Source: Simmondsia chinensis (Eukaryota > Streptophyta > Magnoliopsida > Caryophyllales > Simmondsiaceae). From it: a stretch of DNA of 64,000 bases. Both the position numbers and the translations under genes were made by a program. Of this stretch, positions 55,867 through 64,000 are shown in pieces; position 1 is the stretch's first letter; each line of letters begins with the position of its first letter. Where the stretch lies: assembly GCA_018398585.1 (NCBI GenBank), contig JAGTTD010000019.1:9089702-9153701 (forward strand), written 5' to 3'. Below the pieces are notes generated by a model. The model made no database searches and was not told where the DNA came from. It saw nothing but the letters and a program-made list of their open reading frames with translations.

Positions 55867-56461
55867 ACAATTCAAGACTTTAGCTCATAGTTGGATTATT
55901 TGTGCAAAGTATCTCGCAAATGCCACATCACAAGTACATCATTTGCAAACATGTGACCAGTGTGTAAGGCCTCAATAAATACTATAAAATATCAAAATGG
56001 TCCATATAATAGAATAATAGGCTCGTGTATACCCCCTTGTATGCTTTAAAAAAATGTATACGAGTCATACTCAATTTCAATTAAAGATGGCCTAATGATT
56101 ATTTTGCCTTTAAATATAAGTAGCATGTGAAGTTTTAACTAATATAGAAGTTTTTTGGTTGTTCAATAGGTGTGCAAGACAATTTTCAACGATCTTCTTA
56201 GTTATCATTATATTGGCATGACTCAAATAGTTATGTCATAAAATAAATACCTTTGAGGTTGTTAACTTCCAGTTAATCATTGTGACAGTTATCTCGCAAA
56301 TTAAATAGATTTCTCTGTAATCGACTAGAAAATAGAGCATCACTTATAAATACTTTTGTTTCTAGTGGAAATATGACATCTGCTCTTCTAGAGCCTTTAA
56401 TTAAATTTGAAACACGCACTGTTGTTGCGCTATCTATAGGACATGAATATCCACCATCCAT
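55867..56461 (-). pseudogene. Protease and GAG-pre region of Copia A
   Basis: From 56461 on the minus strand the frame gives IDSATTVRVSNLIKGSRRAD, then VFISDALFSSRLQRNLFNL, the usual protease region of a plant Copia. The active site reads DSATT, as in several inactive or variant Copia families. Broken frames then lead to a WHLRDTL-like GAG-pre trace near 55905, where the Tat-like element cuts in. 56462-56818 on the same strand shows no clear motif. Confidence 0.7.
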
Positions 56462-56823
56462 ATTTTTTCAACTATATACATATGAGTACAAATGAAACTA
56501 TAAGTGTGATATCACCAAACATTTTAAATAAGCATAATAAAAAGTATTTTTTACACTATAGTTGAATATGTCCGATTCTTGGTAATATCAAAAATTATTC
56601 ACACATATTATTAATTTATCAAGATAAAATATCATATAAATTACACAACTCTAATTTATACATAGTAATACAACATTATTATATTAAAGTTAAATATAGT
56701 TTAGCACAAAAGGTAGACATAAAAAAATACAAATTTCAATCCAGTTGAATATTTCCCTCACCTATCAAAAGGACAATTCTCCTACTAGAATCTTCGAGAA
56801 AATTAGAAACATCTGAATCCTTA

Positions 56824-57062
56824 TGTTAGTAGATAATATCCAGATCATATCAATTTCTTAGTCTTCATATCTTCAGCAACAAATATCCAGCCATGGTTAT
56901 CAAGACCTTTGCCAACAATCCTTATCTTGTAGAACAACCTTTATCTCTTGCTTTATCTGATTTTAACAACTTGTTGTATGTTTTTCCTATAAATATTGTA
57001 CTCAACTTCATTGTAATTCATTCAAAAAATATATCCAAATCTTTATTTTTCTATTTTTCATA
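56824..57062 (+). mobile_element. 5' LTR of Copia B
   Basis: A 239-bp LTR with the promoter-like CCTATAAATATTG near 56988-57000. It is about 90 percent similar by eye to 60795-61030. Confidence 0.85.
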
Positions 57063-57094
57063 TGGTATCAATGCCTCAAAGACTTATTGTCATC

Positions 57095-59860
57095 ATGTCA
57101 TCTTCCTCCCAAAATAGCCAAACCAGAAATTCAATTAACCAAACTATGCAACACAAAAATCCAGTATTTAACTTGAGCCACCAGCGTGCAATTAAGCTAA
57201 AGAGGGATAATTACCATAGGCACATGTTGCTGCACTTGGTCTCACTGGTCATTTGGATGGTTCAAACCCTTTCCCACCAAAGTTTTTCGCTGTTGAGCAA
57301 GGAGAAAATGAGTGTCAAATAAATCCAGCTTAAACTCTTTGGCATCAACACGAGAGTTTTCTTTTGGCATGGCTTTTATCCTCTCTTTTGGAGGAGGTCG
57401 TTATGCGAAGAGTTGGACACACCACTTTCTCCAATCTTTCGACAAGCCTTGAACGGAGTTTTCTACCTCACAGTAGGGCGAAGATTATGTACTTGAGACG
57501 TTGCCTTAGCCAAACCAACCGCCTTAGTATGTAGATGCAAGCATATCTCGATAAGATGAAATCTTTCTCAGACCAACTTGCTTTGGTTGGTCATATTATC
57601 TCTGAAGAAGATTTGATTCAATATGCACTTGATGGTTTACATGAAGATTATGCTTATGATGAACTCTCTAATGCTCTTCTTGATCATGAAAGAAGACTTA
57701 CTGAATATCAACTCCATCATGTGGCTAATATTGCTACCTCACAGCGGCGTGACCGTGGAAAATTCCAATATCGAATGCAATATCACTCGCACAAGCAGAA
57801 AACCAATGGCTCGCAACAGCCTCAGTAACAACAATTAGGTGGTAGAGGATCCAAAAAAAATGGTAGCCGTATTTATTGTCAGATTTGTGGAAAGCTTGGC
57901 CATCATGCTTTGAAATGCTATCATAGATTTGATCATAGTTATACTGCAGATTCCACCACAAATGTTGTAGCCTTGCTTGCCTCACATAAGTCATCTCCTC
58001 TTCCTCTTGTTTCGGGGGACTCTTCCTTGCACCCAGACTCTAGTGCAACTCATCATCTAACTGCATATCTTAACAATTTGAGCCTTCAAAATGAGTACAA
58101 TGGCAGCGACCAAGTGATAGTAGGTACTGGAAATTCTCTTCCTATATCTCATATTGGTTCTTCTCTTTGTTTCCTCTAGTTCACACCCACTGCAACTCTC
58201 AAATATACTTCATGTTCCTTCTATCATTCATAACCTTCTTAGAGTCTCTACATTCACTTCTAATAATAACGTGTTTCTTGAATTTCATCCTAATGCATGT
58301 TATGTCTAGGATCGAGCAATGGGGACGCTTCTTCTCAAGGGAACCACTAAACATGGGCTCTACACTCTTCCTCTTCAGCATCATTCAAGTACCTCGCCTA
58401 TAGCACTAAGACATCATCACTGTTTGGCACCAGTGCCTTGGTCATTCCTCGGAGTCTGTAGTTCATTTTATTTCCACTAAAGAGTCCATGCCTATTCATG
58501 GACAATTACATGTTCCTTTTTTTGCAATTCTTGTCCGTTAGGAAAAGCTCATCTGTTGCCTTTTACTCGAAATATTTCTATTGCAAATAAATCATTAGCC
58601 TTAGTTCATTCTAATGTTTGGTGTTCTTCACTTGTTTCACGTAATGATTATCATTATTATGTTTCTTTTATCGATGATTATAGTCGAATCACATGGATCT
58701 ATTTATTATATTACAAAAGTGAGGTTCTTCCTGTTTTTAAAAAAATTCAAACTCGTGGTTGAAAATGTTCTTGATCATAAAATCAAGACTTTACCCAAAG
58801 ATTGGGGAGGCGAGTTTTGATCACTTTATTCTCATCTTCAAGATTTTGGAATTATTCATGAGCTTAGTTGTCCCCATACTCAAGCTCAAAGTGGTTGGGT
58901 TGAGCGAAAACATAAACACTTAAGTGAGGTTGTGCTTCTCTACCTTTAGATTTTTGGGATGATGCTTTTCAAACTGCTTGTTATTTGATTAACCGACTAA
59001 CAACACCCATCATTGGAAATGTGTCTCCCCTTGCTCGTCCTTTTTGGTCAACAACTGGACTATGGTTTTTTTAAGGTTTTTGAATGTTCATGCTTTCCTT
59101 GTTTACGTCCTGACAACAAGCACAAGCTTGAATTATGCTCTCTTCCATGTATTTTCTTAGGATACAGTCCTTCACATAAAGGGTATAAATGCTATCATCT
59201 ACCCACTAATCGCACATATATATCTCGAGATGTCATTTTTGACGAATTCACTTTTTTCTATTGCACACTAACTGCAAATCCAACACAAGAAAACCCCATC
59301 CCCAACCTCTTGGACTTCCACTTCTACTGTAGCTCTATCCCCACCATCTACTTCCCCTAATGTATTATCCTCCAATTCTGCTGCTGCTTCTATTCTTCCC
59401 TCTGGTTCTTGTTCTCCAACTATTGTTCCCTCAGCACAACCTCTTCCTCCTGCACTTCCTGCTTCTCAACCAACCCATAAAATGGTTACACGATCCAAAA
59501 CCACTTCTCTCAAGCCCCGCCAACCTTTTTCCTTCAAAGCACGGAACCTGCATCATTTGGTATGGGTATCAAGTATCCTAAATGGCGTCAAGCTATGGAT
59601 GAGGAATATACTGCATTAATGAAAAATTAGACTTGGGATATAGTCCCTCCTCCATCCAGTCATAATGTTGTGGGGTGTAAATGGGTGTTTCGAATTAAAA
59701 GAAATGCCGATGGTTCTATTTCTCGTTATAAAGCTCGCTTAGTTGCTAAAGGTTTTAGTCAAGAAGCCGGTATTAATTATCATGAAACGTTTAGTCCAGT
59801 TGTAAAACCAACTACAATAAACCTCTTCTCATGGTCTCCTTATGCAACCCGTTCTTGAAT
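57095..59860 (+). pseudogene. Gag-pol of Copia B, with deletion in RT
   Basis: Gag starts near 57095 (MSSSSQNSQTRNSINQ) and resumes at 57535 (MQAYLDKMKSFSDQL). The zinc knuckle CQICGKLGHHALKC is near 57880. The protease site PDSSATHHLT (about 58038) has Ser where Gly is usual. GAG-pre and integrase lie at 58430-58960 (FIDDYSRITW near 58670) with frameshifts. The RT start is well kept ([20 protein letters not shown] at 59672) and ends at VVKPTT (59815). The next sequence already resembles RNase H (FSDADWAGC at 59877), so about 900 bp of RT including the YVDD box are missing. Confidence 0.85.
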
Positions 59861-59902
59861 TCTCTCTAAATGCATTTTCGGATGCCGATTGGGCAGGGTG
59901 CC

Positions 59903-60329
59903 AGAGAGAGAGAGAGAGAATGCGGTCGCGTCAATGTTTGTGTGTGGGCTTCTCACCACGTGTTTCATCCAACTTCTTTGTGTTCTGCGTCCTTCCCCTC
60001 ACTCCAATTCTGTGTGATCCCCTCCAAATTAACTAAGTATAGAGGGAGTGGAGTGGAAATGTGAGTGTATTTTGAGAGAGAGGGAGAAAGAGAAAGAGAA
60101 AGAGAAGAAGGGATCATGGCGGAGGAGTGGCTTCCTGAGGAATGGAAGGTCGAAATTAGGGTTCACAAAACTGGCAAAAAGGATCAGACTGTCAAGCTTC
60201 ATCACTGCTAACAAGCTTTTCAGATTAGGGGTCCTTAGAAACAGCCTCATTTATAGGCAGACCTCAGAAAGGGGAAGGCTACGTACATCTACCCCTAGAG
60301 GCACTGTGTTGTTATTGTTGTTTGTTGTT
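59903..60329 (+). mobile_element. Chimeric retrocopy: gene 5' end joined to an RTE LINE tail
   Basis: This 427-bp insertion is flanked by a perfect 16-bp direct duplication, GATTGGGCAGGGTGCC (59887-59902 and 60330-60345), which interrupts the RNase H of Copia B. Its first 310 bp look like a plant 5' UTR with GA-rich tracts (59903-59918 and 60072-60108), an ATG at 60116 and a short coding start. The last 115 bp are the RTE LINE tail (TCCTTAGAAACAGCCTC, AAGGCTACGTAC, then TTG-rich repeats). The structure fits template switching by LINE RT from its own RNA to a cellular mRNA. Confidence 0.75.
60116..60211 (+). pseudogene. Captured start of a probable methyl-CpG-binding-domain gene
   Basis: The frame reads [20 protein letters not shown] then KKDQ, followed by unrelated residues and a stop after 31 codons. 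The pattern WLP..W..E.RV.KTGKKD resembles the start of the methyl-CpG-binding domain in plant MBD proteins, which bind methylated DNA in the nucleus. The similarity ends about where a first exon could end, or where the RNA template switch took place. Only about 24 residues support the call, so another family is possible. Confidence 0.45.
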
Positions 60330-60345
60330 GATTGGGCAGGGTGCC

Positions 60346-60785
60346 CTATCACTCGTAGATCAACATCTAGTTATAATACATTTTTTGGACTTAATTTAAT
60401 CAGTTGGTCTTCTAAATGCCAAGTCATTGTTTCTAGATCAAGCACTGAAGCTGAGTTTCGAGCACTTGCCAATGCCATGGCTGAACTTTTGTTAGTTGCA
60501 GAATTTATTTCGTGAATTAGGCATTAAGCTTTCAACGCCTCCTCGATTATGGCGTGATAACATCTCAGTTATCTATCTCTCATCTAATCCAGTTTTTCAT
60601 TCCCTCCCAAAGCATATTGAGATTGATTTTTTCTTTATACATGAGAAGCTTTTGCAAAAAGATTTGGTTGTTCAGTTCATCTCGAATCATGATCAGATTG
60701 CCAACATCCTGCCAAAGGCATTAAGCTCCCAACGGTTTAGTTGGCTGCGAAACAAGCTCAAAGTTGTTTCTCCTCCTTTTTGCTT
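60346..60785 (+). pseudogene. RNase H end of Copia B pol
   Basis: Pol resumes after the retrocopy with [40 protein letters not shown] and, after a frameshift near 60510, LWRDNISVIYLSSNPVFHS, KHIEIDFFFIHEKL and ANILPKALSSQRF. These are the normal C-terminal RNase H blocks of Copia. The purine tract and 3' LTR follow. Confidence 0.85.
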
Positions 60786-60794
60786 GCCGGGGGA

Positions 60795-61030
60795 TGTTAG
60801 TAGATATTATCCAGATCACATCAATTTGTTAATCTTCATATCTTCAGCAACAAATATCGAGTCATGGTTATCAAGATCTTTGCCGACAATCCTTATCTTG
60901 TAGAACAAACTTTATCGCTTGCTTTATCTGATTTTAATAACTTATATATTTTTCCAATAAATATTGTACTTTACTTCATTGTAATTCATTCAGAAAATAT
61001 ATCCGAATCTTTATTTTTTTATTTCTCATA
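60795..61030 (+). mobile_element. 3' LTR of Copia B
   Basis: A 236-bp LTR, TGTTAGTAGATA to CTCATA, followed directly by the CCTTA target copy. It has a promoter-like CCAATAAATATTG near 60955. Confidence 0.85.
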
Positions 61031-61330
61031 CCTTATCATTGAGTAAAAAATGATCTACAAAAAAATGAGCTTCTGGAAGTTTTACTTTTCCTTTCAATAA
61101 TGCTTGGTAAAGGTTCACCAAGTGTTCGGTCATACGACATATATATGCCATAACCTTTCTTACCATATCGATAACAATCTGTTTCTAAATCTTTTGACGA
61201 ATTTTGTTGAGAAAATTTTCTCTTTCTATATGTAGATTTCTTAAACTTTGATCCATTCTGGGTACCCTGGACAAAATTGTCAAAATTGCTCTAATGAAAC
61301 ATTGATGTGAGATGTAAGCATGGAACTATG
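61031..61330 (-). pseudogene. Gag zinc-knuckle region of Copia A
   Basis: On the minus strand the frame gives FDNFVQGTQNGSKFKKSTYR, then CYRYGKKGYGIYMSYD, a zinc knuckle with one Cys and the His both changed to Tyr. TLGEPLPSI follows, corresponding to the segment after the knuckle in this Copia type. Copia B is inserted at its downstream edge, and the same element continues at 56461. The stretch 61331-61652 shows no feature and is probably the 3' flank of the PME gene. Confidence 0.6.
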
Positions 61331-61652
61331 AAAAGAAAAAGAAAAGAAATTACTGTGGTATCATATTTTAGTCATTACGACACTTATCTCTGACCATTTT
61401 AGTAACACGTTTTACTAAAACTTTTGCAATGCATTGAGAAGCAAAAATACAAACATAGAAGTGTCGTTAGATGGCAGCCCTTTTCTTAACCATTTGATAA
61501 TACAATTATGCAAAAATAGGAGTTCAAATCCATATTGAAGAAAAAAGTTTGATTTCTTCACATCCAATACCATTTTGGTAGGAGAACAGGCTACAAATTA
61601 CAAGTATAAAAAAAACAAATAAAAAGAAAAAAAAAGTGTGTACAAATGTCTT

Positions 61653-63716
61653 CTACATAGCAACCAAGCCATCATAGAAAGGCACCCCAGTGGGCTTTAT
61701 CCACTTATGAGCACTCACAAAGTACTTACCTAACGTAAATCCATCTGCTTGGGTCGGGCTTAGTTTCTTTATCCCGGCCCATTTTACCCTCCCTTGTTGG
61801 GTAGCACCTGGGCCTCTATTGGCATACTCGACAAAGTACAAAGTGTTCCATCCTAATTTTCCAGCCCAAGGAGCCCACCCTTCTGGTGCAATGACATCAT
61901 CAATATAGGACATCATCACAATGGTCCTAGAATAGGGCTTCCAGGGCCGGCCTAAGAATGCCTTGTTCTTGGACTTGACCTCGTAGTAGTCAGGTTGGGC
62001 AGTGATAGTGCAATTTTGAAGTATAATTGCGCCAGGCCCATCGGGTCGAGTCCGTCCTTGAGCTGTGATAGTGCATTGTTGGTTGTCAATAGGCTTTCGA
62101 ATCAAGAGCTTGCAGTTCTGAAAGATGGCTACAGCATCACCAAAGATGAAGTCAATGGTACCAGAGATGGCGCAACTCTTGTAGAACTGGCGAGACCTGA
62201 CCGTGTAAAGGGTGTCTTGATAACCATTGAATTGGCAATTGTAGAAGATTGAGTAGTCACCCTGCACTCGAGCTGCCACAGCTTGGTGCTTGTGGGGTCC
62301 GGCAGAGTTCTCAAAGCCTATGTCCCTTGCCATGAAACCATCCCCTAGAATATCTACAAAAAAATGAGTGTATAACAATGTTAATGATTTCGCATCAACC
62401 TGCACAGACCACATATCTTGGTATGAGACTCACATGTGAAATCAATTGGAAAGCCAACACGTACCAAGAGATTCGCAATTCGCAATTTTTAAAGGGTATT
62501 GTTAATGTCAAACAACATTAACGCAATATCAACATAACTCGACTTTACTTCAAATAAATTTATTATTGCTCTAAAATCAATAAAAATGCTCACAAAATAA
62601 CTATATTTTTTCAAACTTACCAATAGTAGAGGTCTTGTAAGTGGGATACCCATCACCAAAACTCTTGTTCCCAATAATCCTAGTCTTTGTGGGTCCATCC
62701 CCAACAAAAATCACATTACTTTTACTCCTCTCCGCTACCACATTCTCCTCATACACTCCTTCCTTCACATATATCACAAATGCCGCCGTGTTCTTCACCG
62801 GCACCGCAGCCACCGCTGCCGTGACGGTCCTATACATCCCACTGCCATCCTTAGCCACCACTGCATCCGCCTTGATCTCATCCTTTGGCACCTGCATTAT
62901 CTTCCTTCTTTCATCACTAACCCATTTGGGCACCTCCCCGGCTGGTTGCACCACGGTGGCACCCACTGTCAACAGGTGGCGCGCACTACCTCCGGTGGTG
63001 GGGACACCCATGATATTGGCAGCCGCACCCACCCGAGAAACCAATCTTAAAGCGTTGCTGGTGAGCTCCCTAGATGTCCTCAAAAGGTCCTTCATTTTCT
63101 CTCCTGCATGACCTGTTGTATTCTCAAATGCATCAAAGCATACTTCTTGGTATGTCATAGCGCCACCAATCCAAACTTTGAGATCCTCAGTGAATTGGGT
63201 TAATTTCTCTGAAGATTTTCCAACGTTTTCCATAGATTTAAATGATCTCTCAAGATCATCAGCTGAGTATCTGACAACTTCTCTGCAGATTTGCATGGCC
63301 TGAGTGGTTCGGGGGTCGGTGGCAGTTGCAGCCACCGTGGAGCTCTTTCTTAGGGCCTTGACAATGGCTTTCTTAGTGACCTTGAACACCACCCGGATCA
63401 GTTGATGTGGGTCGGTGGCGTTGGTGGCGGCAGTGGCGGCTGAGAGGGATTTGATGCATGTTTGCTTGTGGGGTGTGATGTCGCAGAGGGATTGGATGGC
63501 TTTCTTCGGTGGGGTTGGGGCTGCCTCCTTGTTATGCTGGTCAAAGTCCGGCTGAGGCATTGGAGGCGGCTCCCGACGGAGACCGAAGTCTGAAGTGGTA
63601 TGGTGGGACGTTTTAAACCCCGCCAGCACCGCCAGCACCATCGCTGCCATCAGTATAAAACCCACCCCCAACGCGGCCGTTGTGCTCCTCTTTTCTGCTG
63701 TGGTTTGCGCCATCAT
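61653..63716 (-). CDS. PME: Pectin methylesterase with inhibitor pro-region (type I), two exons
   Basis: Exons are 63716-62621 (1096 nt) and 62353-61653 (701 nt), giving 598 aa. The 267-bp intron has GTAAGT..TTGTAG ends, is phase 1, and sits at the same codon position as intron 2 of the paralogue at 15572-18754. The intron after TYQ of that gene is absent here. A second ATG one codon on (63713) is equally possible as the start. A signal anchor lies at about residues 16-38, and the PMEI domain at about 78-240. RHLL stands at the RRLL processing position. The pectinesterase domain spans about residues 285-585, with Gln389, Gln411 and Asp412 (GYQDTLY), Asp433 (IDFIFG), Arg501 and Trp503 (GRPW). 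It demethylesterifies pectin in the wall. All key residues are present. Confidence 0.95.
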
Positions 63717-63747
63717 CAACCAATTTGCCAACGACGTAAAACTGTCA

Positions 63748-63798
63748 AGGTTGAGGGCCTAAGACAAGAGATCTTAGGCATATAAAAACCCTCAACCT
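63748..63798 (-). promoter_or_regulatory. Imperfect hairpin just upstream of the PME start codon
   Basis: AGGTTGAGGG (63748-63757) pairs with CCCTCAACCT (63789-63798). Inside it GCCTAAGA (63757-63764) pairs with TCTTAGGC (63772-63779) around a 7-base loop, with a one-sided bulge of about nine bases. It lies 32 bp upstream of the ATG at 63716, in the likely 5' UTR or promoter. From 63800 to 64000 no sure TATA box is seen on the minus strand. Confidence 0.6.
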
Positions 63799-64000
63799 CG
63801 CTAGTCGGGGAAAATATTAACTTTTATTATATTTTTGGTAATGAATGATACCGGAAATTTTGGGAATGTTATGAAAAAGAGCAAAGAAAGAAAATCAGTT
63901 GGTAAAACGGCTGATGTTGTTTGGAGAAAAAGTGGGCATTGGCTGTTTGTTTCTAAATTTTGAGCTTGAAAATTGCTACTCATTTGTATAATTAAGATGC

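Larger units (their letters stand above)
56824..61030 (+). mobile_element. Copia B: compact Copia with TG..TA ends and perfect TSD
   Basis: A 4207-bp element with LTRs 56824-57062 and 60795-61030 and the perfect target duplication CCTTA (56819-56823 and 61031-61035). If the duplication is used to set the ends, each LTR runs TGTTAGTAGATA..CATA, so the 3' terminus is TA and not CA. The primer site TGGTATCAATGCC then follows the 5' LTR without a gap. A purine tract (CCGGGGGA) precedes the 3' LTR. The internal region is shortened by a deletion in RT and lengthened by the 427-bp chimeric retrocopy. Confidence 0.85.

Noticed and set aside
59903..60329. A functional MBD gene
   Set aside because: Only about 24 codons are present before unrelated sequence and a stop, and the insert has retrotransposition hallmarks.
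62641..63111. 156-codon plus-strand Ala/Thr-rich frame
   Set aside because: It is a shadow of PME exon 1 on the minus strand.
1..64000. tRNA genes, rRNA genes, CRISPR arrays, bacterial-type operons
   Set aside because: No cloverleaf, rRNA or regularly spaced direct-repeat pattern was seen. The tandem arrays present are minisatellites without unique spacers.

Overview
This window is nuclear DNA of a flowering plant, most likely a woody eudicot. It carries intron-containing pectin methylesterase (PME) genes with the plant-type inhibitor pro-region, and it is filled with plant-type Copia, Gypsy (chromovirus and Tat-like), L1-type LINE and RTE-type LINE sequence. Only two genes look intact. Both are pectin methylesterases on the minus strand: 15572-18754 (three exons, 569 aa) and 61653-63716 (two exons, 598 aa). 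They look like paralogues from a local duplication that have since been pushed about 43 kb apart. I see no tRNA, rRNA or CRISPR.

Left part (1-15.5 kb). The window opens in the 3' end and LTR of a Tat-like Gypsy element (1-612). A decayed, 5'-incomplete Copia follows (724-5245). Next is an odd LTR element whose two LTR copies lie in opposite orientation and which carries two RTE LINE 3' fragments (5367-8394). A complete but inactive minus-strand Gypsy element with a perfect GATCT target duplication follows (8541-13726), then LTR and LINE debris.

Middle part (20-61.3 kb). This is one nest of elements. The oldest layer is a minus-strand Copia, called Copia A here. Its gag is at 61.0-61.3 kb, its protease at 55.9-56.5 kb, its integrase and RT at 36.1-37.6 kb and its 3' end at 20.1-20.5 kb. 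It has been opened by an L1 LINE (36.1 to 20.5 kb), a Tat-like non-autonomous Gypsy (38297-55866) and a young Copia B (56824-61030). The LINE was opened in turn by a large Copia C (21014-32718), which received an RTE LINE fragment and a deletion-derivative Gypsy (24159-26756). The Tat-like element received two chromovirus-type Gypsy elements (40265-45393 and 48903-55044). Copia B received a 427-bp chimeric retrocopy that joins the start of what looks like a methyl-CpG-binding-domain gene to a LINE 3' tail.

The most unusual items are: (1) the Tat-like element, which carries two antisense cargo genes (an F-box-like gene and a 'gypsy-type transposase'-like coiled-coil gene) and an antisense TATA box also present, at the same spacing, in the element at the window start; (2) the MBD/LINE chimera with a 16-bp target duplication; (3) the inverted-LTR element; (4) the reconstructable order of insertion in the nest. 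All boundaries and target duplications were read by eye. Family names rest on motif recognition, not on searches.
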